DNA of 64,000 bases from Acinetobacter sp. ANC 7912 (GCF_039862785.1 NZ_CP156795.1:1736001-1800000); one strand, 5' to 3'; shown: positions 8,288-18,228, counted from the first letter of the stretch. The notes: generated by a model not told the origin, from the letters alone. A program made the numbers and translations.

Positions 8288-9196
8288 TCAGATTAGAATA
8301 GTTAAAAGTATGGGTAATGTGACCCCTGCAGCCACTGTTTGTACACTAATCACTTTTGCCATTAATTCACTATCTCCACCCAAAACTTTAGTCAACACAT
8401 AAGAAGCTGAAGCCGTAGGTAAGGCAAAAAATAGAACTAATACTTGTGTTGTTAAAGTTGAAATTCCAAGGACTTTGCATACACCTAATCCCAGCAACGG
8501 CATAAAAATTAAACGTCCAGTGGTACTCCAGATAATTCGCCATAAATCCAGATTGATTTGACCAAACTTTAAGGCTGCACCTACACACATCAAGCCCAGA
8601 GGCAAACTGCAAGCCGCCATCTGCTTCAGCAACTGATTCATGCCCTGCCAGATCCCTAAACCAGATAAGTTATATAGACCACCAACGAGACAACCTACAA
8701 TTAAAGGATTTTTTATAAGAGAAATGAAAATTTTACCGATCTGCATATCAGCAGGTTTAGTGAATGCCAGTATAGAAACAATATTCACCACGGGTATCAG
8801 CAACACCATGATCACAGCAAAAATGGTCATTCCCGCCTGTCCAAACAAGGTACTAATTGCTGCAAGGCCGATATAGGTGTTAAAACGCAGAATGCTTTGG
8901 ACATAGACCCCAAAGCGGGAAATACCGATGTGATAAATCGCTTTTAAACTATACAGTACGACACACACTAGCGCTGTGATCAGTAAAGAAACAAATAATA
9001 CTTCCCGGATAATACTTATTTGAATCTGGGCAGAAGCCAGATTTAGAAACAGCATGATTGGAAACAGAATATAGTAATTGAGTTTTTCCGCTCCACTCCA
9101 GAATCCATCTGTTAACCATTGCTTTTGCTTCAACACATACCCCAAGGCAATTAGAGCAATCAGCGGAAAAAGCACAGTCAGGATGGTCTGAAGCAT
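8288..9196 (-). CDS. AEC-family (auxin efflux carrier-like) transporter
   Basis: A 302-residue inner-membrane protein with about ten hydrophobic helices arranged in two five-helix halves. The stretches LGYVLKQKQWL near the N-terminus and LPTASASYVLTKVLGGD near residue 260 are characteristic of bacterial AEC permeases (YfdV/MdcF relatives). Such permeases move small carboxylates such as malate or malonate, but the substrate here cannot be deduced. It appears monocistronic. The second IS982-type element has landed just downstream of its stop codon without truncating it; any terminator it had may have been displaced. Confidence 0.85.
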   Translation of the reverse strand: MLQTILTVLFPLIALIALGYVLKQKQWLTDGFWSGAEKLNYYILFPIMLFLNLASAQIQISIIREVLFVSLLITALVCVVLYSLKAIYHIGISRFGVYVQSILRFNTYIGLAAISTLFGQAGMTIFAVIMVLLIPVVNIVSILAFTKPADMQIGKIFISLIKNPLIVGCLVGGLYNLSGLGIWQGMNQLLKQMAACSLPLGLMCVGAALKFGQINLDLWRIIWSTTGRLIFMPLLGLGVCKVLGISTLTTQVLVLFFALPTASASYVLTKVLGGDSELMAKVISVQTVAAGVTLPILLTILI

Positions 9197-9493
9197 AAAA
9201 TGTCTCGGGATAAAAAGTACTATCTACGAATGAAATACAGCATACATTAACTTTTAAAGGTTGGAATAAAAATAGTGGAAAAATCAATTAGCTAATAAAA
9301 GATGAATGGCTACTTTTCTATATTCATTAACTTCTAAAATTGTTCATCATTGACCAACAACCACAAAAATCTAGTCTAAATAATAGAGCGGAATGACCCT
9401 AGAGTATTTCGAATGAATAGCCATTTAGGTGACAATATTCTGAACATTAGTAATTTGTGCTAAACGAATATGGTTATTTTTTATTGTATAAAT
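9197..9493. other. Intergenic region between AEC gene and aroC terminator
   Basis: About 300 AT-rich bases that must contain the AEC promoter on the minus strand. I see no open frame with a ribosome-binding site, no repeat and no RNA-like structure. Confidence 0.5.
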
Positions 9494-9518
9494 AAAAAAG
9501 CCAGACCGAAATCTGACT
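9494..9518 (-). terminator. Rho-independent terminator after aroC
   Basis: On the minus strand GTCAGA, loop TTTCGG, TCTGGC forms a six-pair stem with one G-T pair, followed by TTTTTTA. It lies about 30 bp past the aroC stop. Confidence 0.75.
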
Positions 9519-9546
9519 CTCATTTTATTCACTTCGATAAAGCAAA

Positions 9547-10641
9547 TTATTTTGGTTCAATCGGCTCAAACGGCGCAACCACATCAGCATTTTGCGCACG
9601 ATGACGCATGAAATGATCCATTAACACAATTGCCAGCATCGCTTCAGCAATCGGCGTTGCACGTACACCTACGCAAGGGTCATGACGACCTTTGGTCAGT
9701 ACATCAGTATCTTCACGGTTAATGGTAATGGTTTTACCCGGAGTGGTAATTGAAGCCGTTGGTTTTAGTGCAATCGAAACACGAATGTCCTGACCGCTCG
9801 AAATACCGCCCAAAATACCGCCCGCATGGTTCGCCAAAAAGCCTTGAGTGGTCAATTCATCACGGGTTTCATGACCAAACTGTTCCGCCACTGCAAAACC
9901 ATCGCCAATTTCCACGCCTTTAACGGCGTTAATAGACATCATGGCATGGGCAATATCTGCATCTAAACGATCAAATACTGGTTCGCCCCAACCTACTGGT
10001 ACTTTAGAGGCAATGATTTCCAGTTTTGCGCCACAGCTGGTTCCTTGTTCACGTAGAGAAGTTACCAGAGCTTCAAAACGTGGAACTGCATCCACATCGC
10101 CACAGAAGAACGGGTTGTTTGGCACTTCATTCCAGTCCAGCTTTTCCGCTTTTTCAGGACCGATTTGAGTGACATGACCGCGGATTTCGATACCAAATTT
10201 TTCAAACAGGAATTTCTTGGCAATTGCACCAGCAGCCACGCGCATTGCAGTTTCACGTGCGCTTGAACGACCACCACCACGGTAATCACGGAAACCATAC
10301 TTTTGCGTATAGGTATAGTCCGCATGACCTGGACGAAAAGTTTGAGCGATATTACCGTAGTCTTTCGATTTTTGGTCGGTATTACGAATCAGCAAGCCGA
10401 TTGGCGTACCTGTGGTTTTACCCTCAAAGACCCCAGAAATGATCTCAACTTGATCTGGTTCCTTACGCTGAGTCGCAAACTTGGATGTACCCGGCTTACG
10501 TCGATCCAGATCTTTTTGCAAATCAGCTTCAGACAGTTCAATCCCCGGTGGCACTCCATCAACGATGGCCATCAGGCCAACACCATGAGATTCACCACAA
10601 GTCGTTACACGGAAGAGTTGCCCTATACTATTACCTGCCAT
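9547..10641 (-). CDS. aroC: Chorismate synthase
   Basis: Converts 5-enolpyruvylshikimate 3-phosphate to chorismate, the last step of the shared aromatic pathway, using reduced FMN. The 364-residue protein has the family signatures [18 protein letters not shown] (residues 16-33), [20 protein letters not shown] near 124-143 and the C-terminal [17 protein letters not shown]. It lies 13 bp downstream of prmB on the same strand, so the two are probably co-transcribed, as in many gammaproteobacteria. The terminator at 9494-9518 closes the unit. Confidence 0.97.
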   Translation of the reverse strand: MAGNSIGQLFRVTTCGESHGVGLMAIVDGVPPGIELSEADLQKDLDRRKPGTSKFATQRKEPDQVEIISGVFEGKTTGTPIGLLIRNTDQKSKDYGNIAQTFRPGHADYTYTQKYGFRDYRGGGRSSARETAMRVAAGAIAKKFLFEKFGIEIRGHVTQIGPEKAEKLDWNEVPNNPFFCGDVDAVPRFEALVTSLREQGTSCGAKLEIIASKVPVGWGEPVFDRLDADIAHAMMSINAVKGVEIGDGFAVAEQFGHETRDELTTQGFLANHAGGILGGISSGQDIRVSIALKPTASITTPGKTITINREDTDVLTKGRHDPCVGVRATPIAEAMLAIVLMDHFMRHRAQNADVVAPFEPIEPK

Positions 10642-10654
10642 GTTTAACGACTCC

Positions 10655-11665
10655 TTATGAATTAACAGATTGAATAAATAAATCGCGGTATTGACGGCAT
10701 TGTGCTGCAGTCAATGCAAAGATACCTGAACCACCGCGCTGGAATTGCAGCCAGTAGAAATCAACAGTATTGAAGTTCTGACGCATTGCCCATTCAGAAT
10801 TACCCACTTCGATCACGATCAGACCATCTTCAGTCAGGTAATCTGCAGCCTGAGCCAGCATCTTACGTACCAGATCCAGACCATCCTGACCAGCAGCCAA
10901 AGCCATTTCAGGCTCATGCTGGAATTCATCTGGAAGATCTGCCATATCCTCAGCATCCACATACGGAGGATTAGACACGATCAGGTCATATTGATTTTCA
11001 GCTGGAATTTTTTCAAACAGATCCGATTCAAGCAATGCCACTTGATACTGTTTGTTGTGATGTTCACAGTTGATTTGTGCTACTTCTAACGCATCTTTAG
11101 ATAAATCCGTTGCATCCACTTCCGCATCAGGGAAAGCATAAGCCAATGCAATCGCGATACAGCCTGAACCGGTACACATATCCAGAATACGCTGTGGTGT
11201 TTTTGGATTTGGATTTTCTGGCAGCTTATTCACTGCTGCGCCCATTTCACCATTTTCACCCAGGAAATATGGTGCAAAACGGTTTTCAATCAGCTCAACG
11301 ATTGGCGAGCGTGGAATCAGTACACGCTCATCCACGTAAAACGGTTTGCCAAAGAAATATGCTAGGTTGAGTAGATAAGACGTCGGCATTCTTTCATTGA
11401 TGCGACGTTCTAACAAATTTAAAAATTCTTCTTTTTCGCTTGGAAGCAGTTTCGAGTCCAGAATTTCCGGATCAGCATTCCAGTCCAGAGAAAGGGTTTG
11501 TAATACCAGTGCTGAACTCTCAGCAAAATAATCTTCTGTGCCTTGGCCCAAGTGCGCATCGTATTGACGTAATGCTGTAACACCAAAGCGAATAAAATCA
11601 CGAATGGTTGTTAAATTTTCAGCGGCTTCCTGCAAATGTTCAGGGCTAATAGTCGGTCGATCCAC
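10655..11665 (-). CDS. prmB: Ribosomal protein L3 N5-glutamine methyltransferase
   Basis: Methylates a glutamine of ribosomal protein uL3 using S-adenosylmethionine. The SAM-binding motif I is [15 protein letters not shown] (about residues 161-175) and the catalytic tetrapeptide NPPY is at residues 232-235, as in PrmA/PrmB/PrmC glutamine methyltransferases. The [15 protein letters not shown] segment (113-127) and the 336-residue length favour PrmB over PrmC. It precedes aroC by 13 bp, the same neighbourhood as in E. coli and pseudomonads. Confidence 0.93.
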   Translation of the reverse strand: MDRPTISPEHLQEAAENLTTIRDFIRFGVTALRQYDAHLGQGTEDYFAESSALVLQTLSLDWNADPEILDSKLLPSEKEEFLNLLERRINERMPTSYLLNLAYFFGKPFYVDERVLIPRSPIVELIENRFAPYFLGENGEMGAAVNKLPENPNPKTPQRILDMCTGSGCIAIALAYAFPDAEVDATDLSKDALEVAQINCEHHNKQYQVALLESDLFEKIPAENQYDLIVSNPPYVDAEDMADLPDEFQHEPEMALAAGQDGLDLVRKMLAQAADYLTEDGLIVIEVGNSEWAMRQNFNTVDFYWLQFQRGGSGIFALTAAQCRQYRDLFIQSVNS

Positions 11666-11985
11666 TTAAGGCGTCTCCAGAGGTCATATTTTAAAACGCC
11701 TTATGATACCTTAGTTTCGCCTGCTTTTATAATGCTAAAACCATGAAAAATACGAAAACACAGCGGAGTTCACTGGCTTAAAAGCCATTCTTTAGACAGC
11801 TTTTGACCAGGTTAAAATCTCTAAAATCAACATCGCTAGACTGAGATAAAAATCAGAAAATAATGTTTACGATCAATCGATATTTAGCATTAGAGAAATG
11901 TATCAAAGTGAATATAGGACTGAATCAAAATCAGTTCAGGACATAGCTGCTCTAGTCGACAGCTTATGCCCATGTTTGAAAATGT
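11666..11985. other. Intergenic region upstream of prmB
   Basis: About 320 bp with no supported gene. It should hold the prmB-aroC promoter on the minus strand. In E. coli a divergent smrB gene lies beside prmB; no such frame is present here. Confidence 0.5.
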
Positions 11986-12369
11986 TTATTTTTTAGCGAC
12001 AAATGAACGCGATTGATAATAATTAGTCTGTTCCAACACCATCGATAGCTGACATTGTCCTTGCTGGATTTTAGTGTAATTCCCCGCGCGAATACGGCCA
12101 CATTGTTGCTGAACTTTGCTTTCAAACATTTTGTGTTGATTCTTGATAATTGCCGCATTTTTGGCATTAATTTTCAGATAATTTTTATAACTCTTTTTCA
12201 AGACCTTTTTCTGTAATTTCAGTTCTTGGGCAATACACTTTTCAGTTTTATCCTTATTGCCATAAGTAAACTTCATACATTGCTGATATTCCTTGGAATA
12301 ATCCTGTGCAGCATGAGCCTGAATTGCGACACCTGCCAGAACTGCGATCAATAGTGATCCAAAACGCAT
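11986..12369 (-). CDS. Small secreted LprI-like protein
   Basis: A 127-residue predicted periplasmic protein. Residues 1-20 (MRFGSLLIAVLAGVAIQAHA) are a signal peptide. The mature part is lysine-rich with four cysteines, in patterns YQQCMKF..KTEKCIAQEL and QQQCG...QGQCQLSM, similar to the LprI-type lysozyme-inhibitor N-terminal domain. I placed the start at 12369 because AAGGGGA lies just upstream and the signal peptide begins there; the longer frame to 12414 adds no recognisable sequence. It stands alone. Function is inferred only from the weak family resemblance. Confidence 0.6.
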   Translation of the reverse strand: MRFGSLLIAVLAGVAIQAHAAQDYSKEYQQCMKFTYGNKDKTEKCIAQELKLQKKVLKKSYKNYLKINAKNAAIIKNQHKMFESKVQQQCGRIRAGNYTKIQQGQCQLSMVLEQTNYYQSRSFVAKK

Positions 12370-12822
12370 ACATTCCCCTTTGCCAAACGGCTTGTACTCA
12401 CAATCATCAATCATCGATTTTGTTTTAAGTTATGTTCTGATACTACCTGAGTCCAGAATAATATTCTAATCCTTTATCTCGACATAAGAGTATGAGAAAG
12501 AAGAATTATTTTTATGAATGAATTACTTTCGTGATTGAATTCACTCTTTTATTTTAAAAATTATTGTTAATTGCCCAAAACTAAAGAAAATCAAAGTACA
12601 GAGATTACCCAAATAGCCGATTATTCAATTGATCAGAAAATTAAAGGGAAAGTTCCATAATCTACCCTATTCATTCAATTTTTACAGATGACCTAACTTC
12701 ATTTCTTTACAAAAAAATGAACTGAATAAACATTCATTTATCAATCTCAACTTGGTCAACTACCTTTAATTTTATATATTCGACTCCATTAATTGATTTA
12801 TAAATCTCTTTTTGGATTTGCA
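12370..12822. other. AT-rich divergent intergenic region
   Basis: About 450 bp between a minus-strand secreted-protein gene and a plus-strand hypothetical gene. It must contain both promoters. I see no additional frame with a ribosome-binding site, no tRNA and no clear hairpin. Confidence 0.45.
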
Positions 12823-13131
12823 ATGAGTTACAAGCACAATAACCTGATGGCCATGCGTACTAATTACTGGAATGATGAACAGTCTCCGCATGTACAGCAG
12901 GAAAAAGCTTTCTTACAGGACCTTCTGGTTCAATCAGGCGTATTCCCTCAAGCCACACCAGACGATGCCCGTTATCTGTTCTTCTGCTTGCCAAGTATTA
13001 TCATTGTGCGTGGCTATGCGGTCGGCTTCCAGCATGAATCTGTTCTAGGCCTGATCCAGAAATTCATTCAAACAAATATCCAACAGTTACAACAAAGAAC
13101 TGAACTCAAAATCCATTATCAAATGCCTTAG
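12823..13131 (+). CDS. Small hypothetical protein
   Basis: A soluble protein of about 102 residues that I do not recognise. It contains MRTNYWNDEQSPHVQQEKAFL, a central hydrophobic segment (YLFFCLPSIIIVRGYAVG) that may be a buried strand-helix unit rather than a membrane anchor, and a glutamine-rich tail. ATG 12823 is preceded by TTTGGA; ATG 12853 is an alternative start, and the 12793 codon looks too far upstream. It is followed by about 140 bp before the ABC1-kinase gene and could share its transcript. Composition matches neighbouring genes, so it is probably a genuine Acinetobacter gene. Confidence 0.6.
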   Translation: MSYKHNNLMAMRTNYWNDEQSPHVQQEKAFLQDLLVQSGVFPQATPDDARYLFFCLPSIIIVRGYAVGFQHESVLGLIQKFIQTNIQQLQQRTELKIHYQMP

Positions 13132-13272
13132 CCTAACAGGCAGGCAGTTGCATCATCAGCTGTCAATGTTTAGCGGTATTTCAGCAGGTTAAACTTTTTT
13201 AATACGTGCAGACAGGTTAATATCCGCTAGAATAATTTATTCTGCTTTATGCTGGGAAAGGATTTACTCTAC

Positions 13273-14646
13273 ATGTCAGATCAGAACGATAAGCTCAAAC
13301 AACTAAAAACTTCATCTATGGATCGACGCTTATCGATCGCCAAGGCATCCTTACTTGCAGGCACCCGTTGGGCGGCATCGAATGCGTCCTCAATGTTCTC
13401 TAGTGAAGAAGAAAAAGAGAAAAAACGCAAAAAGGCCATGAAAGAACAGGCGGACTATCTGGTTGCTGAAATCGGCAAACTGAAAGGCTCGATTGTGAAA
13501 ATTGGCCAGATGATGGCCCTATATGGCGAACATTTTCTACCTGAAGAAATTACCCAAGCGCTAAATACCTTAAATAACCAGACTGTGGCCTTAGCTTGGC
13601 CTGCGATTAAAGCTCAACTACAAGCCCAACTCGGTTCTAAACTGGATGATCTCACTGTTGATCATGAACCCTTAGGTACAGCTTCACTGGCACAAGTCCA
13701 TCGTGCACGTCGTAAGTCTGACGGCCTGGAACTGGTACTGAAGATTCAATATCCAGGTGTGGCAGACGCGATTGATTCAGACATGAGCCTGTTTAGAAAC
13801 ATGCTCAAGCTGACCCGCATGGTACCGCAAACCCGTGAATTTGATGAATGGTTCTATGAGGTCCGCGACATGATGCACCGTGAAGTAGACTATAAAATCG
13901 AAGCAGCAACCACACGTCGCTTTGGTCAGCGGTTGCAAAATGATTCACGCTATATCGTCCCAACCATTATTGATGATTACTCAACTGATCGCGTGCTGTG
14001 CATGACCTATGAACATGGCGTACCGATCAATAGCCCGGTGATGTTATCCCTGCCACAGGAACGTCGTAGCCGTCTTGGTGAAGCTTCACTGGAAATCGCG
14101 GTACGTGAAATCTTTGAATGGGGTGAGATGCAGACCGATCCAAACTTCGGCAACTATTTGGTTCGTCTGGGCAACGGTGCCGATATTGAAGATAAAATTG
14201 TCCTGCTCGACTTTGGCGCAATCCGTCAATTCGATGCCCATCTACTTAAAGTTGCACGTAACCTGATTGAAGCCGGCTATCACCATGATCCGGATATGAT
14301 GGTACGTGCCATGACTGGTTATGAATTCTTTGATTCCATTCCACAGAGCATCAAACCGGATATGGCGAAGGTCTTCCTGCTAGCGACTGAAGCCTTCAGT
14401 TCGCCAATGAACAATAAAGACCTGCCTCCCGGTGTGATGGATGAATTTTATCGTTATGACTGGAAAAAAAGTCAACTGCATAGCCGTGTCATGCAACAGG
14501 CTTCTAAATCCATGGCCTCACGTTATTTCAGTGTACCACCTAAAGAATTTATGTTTATCAGCCGTAAATTTATCGGTGCCTATACCTTTATGACCGTAAT
14601 CGAAGCCAAGACAGATGTGCGTTCCATGGTGAAACGTCATCTATAA
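13273..14646 (+). CDS. ABC1/AarF/UbiB-family atypical kinase-like protein
   Basis: A 457-residue member of the ABC1 (ADCK/UbiB) family. These proteins carry an atypical kinase fold and are tied to ubiquinone or lipid homeostasis. The family-specific KxGQ motif reads LKGSIVKIGQMMA near residues 71-83, the nucleotide-binding region has EPLGTASLAQVHRA (the alanine-rich loop replacing the P-loop), and LLDFGAIRQF is the DFG-like metal site. It lacks the C-terminal membrane helices of true UbiB and is shorter, so it is likely a paralogue, not the ubiquinone-biosynthesis UbiB itself. ATG 13273 is preceded by AAAGGA; the frame from 13249 is less likely. It ends at a strong terminator. Confidence 0.85.
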   Translation: MSDQNDKLKQLKTSSMDRRLSIAKASLLAGTRWAASNASSMFSSEEEKEKKRKKAMKEQADYLVAEIGKLKGSIVKIGQMMALYGEHFLPEEITQALNTLNNQTVALAWPAIKAQLQAQLGSKLDDLTVDHEPLGTASLAQVHRARRKSDGLELVLKIQYPGVADAIDSDMSLFRNMLKLTRMVPQTREFDEWFYEVRDMMHREVDYKIEAATTRRFGQRLQNDSRYIVPTIIDDYSTDRVLCMTYEHGVPINSPVMLSLPQERRSRLGEASLEIAVREIFEWGEMQTDPNFGNYLVRLGNGADIEDKIVLLDFGAIRQFDAHLLKVARNLIEAGYHHDPDMMVRAMTGYEFFDSIPQSIKPDMAKVFLLATEAFSSPMNNKDLPPGVMDEFYRYDWKKSQLHSRVMQQASKSMASRYFSVPPKEFMFISRKFIGAYTFMTVIEAKTDVRSMVKRHL

Positions 14647-14670
14647 TCAACTAAATCCTGAATTTAGATT

Positions 14671-14706
14671 GACCTGAATGATTACTGTCATTCAGGTCAA
14701 TTTTTT
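14671..14706 (+). terminator. Strong rho-independent terminator
   Basis: GACCTGAATGA, loop TTACTG, TCATTCAGGTC gives an 11-pair perfect stem followed by AATTTTTT. It ends the ABC1-family gene. Confidence 0.93.
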
Positions 14707-14804
14707 ATCAGTAATCTTTTTTTTAATTTTTAAATAATTTAATAAATTCAAGAATATAAGTCATTTTCTTCCCTCTAAAATCGTCTTTATTTTTGACAAT
14801 GTTT

Positions 14805-14822
14805 CATGTCATCTTTGACATG
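14805..14822. promoter_or_regulatory. Palindrome upstream of acyl-CoA dehydrogenase operon
   Basis: CATGTCA, spacer TCTT, TGACATG is a perfect inverted repeat 73 bp before the first dehydrogenase start codon. It overlaps a TTGACA sequence that could be a -35 box. It may be a repressor operator; the regulator is unknown. Confidence 0.4.
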
Positions 14823-14895
14823 GTTTTTTTATCTGTAACCTGTCAGCATAGTTCGGAAAATATCTATAACAGTCAAAAATAAAAGGACAATCAAC

Positions 14896-16191
14896 ATGAG
14901 CAATATGGTGAACAAAGCCCAAGGAGTTGGCTTATCCATACTGACAAAAATTGCAGGTAGTGAATTGCTGGATCAATTCAAGCTACGTAAATTTGTCGAA
15001 AAGTCGCTATATCAAAGCTCAAAGGCTGGCTTTAAAACTCTGAGCAAAACCCAGAAATTGCTGAAATCAGGTCAGAAAATTGATAAACAGCGCCTGCCGA
15101 ATCAAAGCAAGTCCATGTTTGATCTCAGCCTGAATGATGATCAGCGTATGACGGTAGATGCCATGGAACAGTTTGCTACTGATGTGCTTTATCCTTTGGC
15201 AAATGATGCGGATTACAATGAAACCTTTCCTGAACAGCTTTGGCAGCACAGCATTGATTTGGGACTAAATTTCTATGCCCTACCTGAAGCACTAGGTGGT
15301 GTTGCTGTAGAAAAAAATATCGTTAGTAATGTGCTGATCGCAGAACATCTAGCCAAAGGAGATTTCAGCCTAACTGCAGGCATGCTCTCTACATTTAGCG
15401 CAATCAATGCCATCACCCAATGGGGCTCTGAGCAGATCCAGTCCGATTATCTACCTTCTTTTGCTGAAGATGCTGCGATTCGTGCCACTTTTGCCGTACA
15501 GGAAAATACACCTGCATTTAATCCATTCCATCTGCAAACCCAAGCCACTGCAAATGGTAGCCAGTATCTGCTTAATGGTGAAAAAACCATGGTCATGTTG
15601 GCTGAAACTGCAGATCTTTATTTGGTCAGTGCCATGAACAACGGTCAGCCGGATGTATTTGTGGTACAGCGTGATCCAAGTATTACCATCAAGAAATCCC
15701 CTGCCATGGGCCTAAAAGCCACTGAAACCGCGACTTTGTATTTCGAGAATACACCTGCACAGCGCTTGGGTGATGATGATTTTGATTATTCTGCCTTTAT
15801 TGATTTGGGCAACCTAATGTGGTGTGCCATGGCAGTTGGTACCTGCGAAGCCGTGCGTAAATACTGTATCCAATATGCCAACGATCGTACAGCTTTTGGT
15901 GAACCAATTTCACATCGTCAAAGCGTAGCTTTCATGATTGCAGATATGGCAATTGAAACCGATGCTATGCGTATGCTGGTGCTGAATGCGGCTAGCCTGG
16001 CCGAAGCAGGACAACCTTTCCATCGCGAAGCCTATTTGGCGCGTCTGCTCTGTGCTGAAAAATCCATGAAAATTGGCACCGATGGCGTACAGATTCTTGG
16101 AGGTCATGGCTTTACCCGTGAGCATCCGGTAGAGCGCTGGTATCGTGACCTGCGCGCGACTGCAGTGGTACATAGTGGGCTACATGCCTGA
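14896..16191 (+). CDS. Acyl-CoA dehydrogenase-family protein lacking the usual catalytic base
   Basis: A 431-residue acyl-CoA dehydrogenase-like flavoprotein with an N-terminal extension of about 70 residues before the usual helical domain. The central domain has ATFAVQENTPAFNP in place of the usual TEP motif, and the C-terminal domain has DRTAFGEPI and QILGGHGFTREHPVERWYRDLRAT. The family's catalytic glutamate normally follows as Y/F-E-G-T. Here the aligned stretch is VVHSG and the chain stops four residues later, with no glutamate at the alternative helix-G position either. It may form a mixed complex with the next gene product. The start has AAAAGGA upstream. It is first gene of a two-gene operon. 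Confidence 0.85.
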   Translation: MSNMVNKAQGVGLSILTKIAGSELLDQFKLRKFVEKSLYQSSKAGFKTLSKTQKLLKSGQKIDKQRLPNQSKSMFDLSLNDDQRMTVDAMEQFATDVLYPLANDADYNETFPEQLWQHSIDLGLNFYALPEALGGVAVEKNIVSNVLIAEHLAKGDFSLTAGMLSTFSAINAITQWGSEQIQSDYLPSFAEDAAIRATFAVQENTPAFNPFHLQTQATANGSQYLLNGEKTMVMLAETADLYLVSAMNNGQPDVFVVQRDPSITIKKSPAMGLKATETATLYFENTPAQRLGDDDFDYSAFIDLGNLMWCAMAVGTCEAVRKYCIQYANDRTAFGEPISHRQSVAFMIADMAIETDAMRMLVLNAASLAEAGQPFHREAYLARLLCAEKSMKIGTDGVQILGGHGFTREHPVERWYRDLRATAVVHSGLHA

Positions 16192-16222
16192 TTTCAGAAA
16201 CGATGGATAAGGAATAACGATA

Positions 16223-17422
16223 ATGAACTTACAGAATCCTAAAAAATTTAAGTTACTGATTGATCAGGCTCATGAAGTTGCACTGAATGTACTGCGTCCA
16301 ATTTCACGCAAATATGACAAGGCAGAACATGCCTATCCGAAAGAACTGGATATGCTGGCTTCAGTGGTTGATGGCATGAATGCGGGCAGTGAAGGCATGA
16401 ATGCTGGTGCTGCAGTGAATAAACGTGGCGATACCGACGATTCCAATAAAAATGGCGTAAACATGTCCACTGCTCTCAGTATCGTTGAAATGTGTTATGG
16501 CGATACCGGGCTATTACTGTCCATGCCACGTCAAGGCTTAGGTAACTCAGCAATTGCAGCAGTTGCAAATGATGAACAGCTAAAACGTTTTGACGGTATC
16601 TGGGCAGCCATGGCAATTACTGAACCGGGCTGTGGTTCCGACTCTGCTGCAATTCGTACCACCGCGACTAAAGATGGTGATGACTATATCCTGAATGGCG
16701 AGAAGATCTTTGTCACTTCGGGCGAACGTGCTGATGCTGTCGTGGCTTGGGCAACGCTAGATAAAAGTCTGGGACGTGCAGCAATCAAATCCTTTGTGGT
16801 GCTGAAAGGTACCCCAGGCATGAAAATTGAGCGTCTTGAGCACAAACTTGGTATCAAGGCATCGGATACTGCCGCGATCAGCTTTGTGGATTGCCGCGTT
16901 CCCGCATCAAACCTGCTGGGAAATGCCGAAATTGATGTCGCCAAAGGCTTTGCCGGGGTTATGGAAACCTTCGACAATACCCGTCCACTGGTTGCTGCCA
17001 TGGCAATCGGCTGTTCTAAAGCCTCTCTAGAGCGCATTAAGGAAATCTTTAAGGACCAGCTCAATCCAAACTACAGTACGCCTTATCTACAAACTTCCAA
17101 TATTGCTGCCCAGATTTACCGTATGGAAGCAGAATGGGAAGCAGCACGCCTGTTAATGCTGAAAGCAGCCTGGATGGCAGATAACCACAAACCAAACTCT
17201 CGTGAAGCTTCGATAGCCAAAGCTAAAGCTGGACGTATCGCCAATGAAATCACCTTAAAATGTGTCGAACTGGCGTCTTCTGTCGGCTATAACGAAACGG
17301 AGCTATTGGAAAAATGGGCACGTGATTCCAAGATTCTGGATATCTTTGAGGGTACCCAGCAGATCCAGCAATTGATCATCGCACGTCGTGAACTTGGTAA
17401 ATCCTCTAGTGAACTGAAATAA
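16223..17422 (+). CDS. Acyl-CoA dehydrogenase
   Basis: A 399-residue FAD-dependent acyl-CoA dehydrogenase that should introduce a trans-2,3 double bond into an acyl-CoA during beta-oxidation. The flavin/substrate loop MAITEPGCGSDSAAI (about residues 131-145), the GEKIFVTSGERAD segment, and the C-terminal ILDIFEGTQQIQQL with the expected catalytic glutamate are all present. It starts 31 bp after the preceding dehydrogenase with AAGGAATAACGATA before the ATG, so the two are co-transcribed. Chain-length preference cannot be read. No electron-transfer flavoprotein gene is adjacent. Confidence 0.93.
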   Translation: MNLQNPKKFKLLIDQAHEVALNVLRPISRKYDKAEHAYPKELDMLASVVDGMNAGSEGMNAGAAVNKRGDTDDSNKNGVNMSTALSIVEMCYGDTGLLLSMPRQGLGNSAIAAVANDEQLKRFDGIWAAMAITEPGCGSDSAAIRTTATKDGDDYILNGEKIFVTSGERADAVVAWATLDKSLGRAAIKSFVVLKGTPGMKIERLEHKLGIKASDTAAISFVDCRVPASNLLGNAEIDVAKGFAGVMETFDNTRPLVAAMAIGCSKASLERIKEIFKDQLNPNYSTPYLQTSNIAAQIYRMEAEWEAARLLMLKAAWMADNHKPNSREASIAKAKAGRIANEITLKCVELASSVGYNETELLEKWARDSKILDIFEGTQQIQQLIIARRELGKSSSELK

Positions 17423-17468
17423 GTTTCAGAATCCTCAAATTGAGAATTTTTTTTGTAGGATATGTAAG

Positions 17469-17521
17469 CGAAAAAGATGGATTTTTTACGGTTTTCTGAC
17501 TATAAAATTTCCATCTTTTTT
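17469..17521 (+). terminator. Probable terminator hairpin with long loop
   Basis: AAAAAGATGGA pairs with TCCATCTTTTT around a loop of roughly 30 bases, with T-rich sequence after it. It lies between the dehydrogenase operon and the GNAT gene and is symmetrical enough to act on either strand. Confidence 0.55.
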
Positions 17522-17534
17522 CACTTTATGACTT

Positions 17535-18023
17535 ATGTATTCGATACGCTTAATCCAGCCAAAAGATAATCCTCAGATCGCCAAAATTATCCGTGAAGTT
17601 TCTGTTGAATTTGGTCTCGCTGCCGAATCCGGTTTTGCGGTAGGTGATTCAATTTTGGATAATTTGTATGAAGTATATGAGCAACCTAATGCTGCTTATT
17701 GGGTCATTGTAGATGAACAAGATCAAGTCTATGGAGGTGGTGGGATTGCACCTTTAAAAGGTGACCCTAGCATTCTGGAAATTCAAAAAATGTATTTCTT
17801 ACCCGCCATTCGCCAACATGGCTTTGCTAAAAAGATTTTGAATGTAGCTTTTGACTTTGCCCGTCAGCAAAATTTCAAACGAATTTATCTGGAAACCACT
17901 AAAAGCCTTTGGCAAGCAGTAAAACTGTATGAAAAATTAGGCTTTAAACATCTAGACCAACCTGAAGGCAACACCGGACATAGTGAAGCTTGTGAAATCT
18001 GGATGCTTAAAACACTCGATTAA
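17535..18023 (+). CDS. GNAT-family N-acetyltransferase
   Basis: A 162-residue acetyltransferase of the GNAT superfamily. The acetyl-CoA-binding motif A is visible as LEIQKMYFLPAIRQHGFAKKILNVAFDFAR (about residues 79-108), where RQHGFAK takes the place of the Q/RxxGxG/A pyrophosphate loop. The closing segment LWQAVKLYEKLGFKHL is typical motif B. The substrate is unknown, and the neighbours (acyl-CoA dehydrogenases upstream, lytic transglycosylase downstream) do not suggest one. It appears to be transcribed alone. Confidence 0.88.
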   Translation: MYSIRLIQPKDNPQIAKIIREVSVEFGLAAESGFAVGDSILDNLYEVYEQPNAAYWVIVDEQDQVYGGGGIAPLKGDPSILEIQKMYFLPAIRQHGFAKKILNVAFDFARQQNFKRIYLETTKSLWQAVKLYEKLGFKHLDQPEGNTGHSEACEIWMLKTLD

Positions 18024-18228
18024 AATTTATTCAAGACGTTTTGAATCAGAAAAGTCCTAAATTTCTTTAGGGCTTTCTAATTGGAGACGAAATATCCAAA
18101 AACTTCATAAAGTCTTCACAATCCCTATGACTCATTTTTGTCTTTGTAAACAATTCATTTAATTTCTTGACCAATTTTATACATCTTCCTAAGATCAATC
18201 TAATTTTTAAATTCAGGGATGCTAAAAA

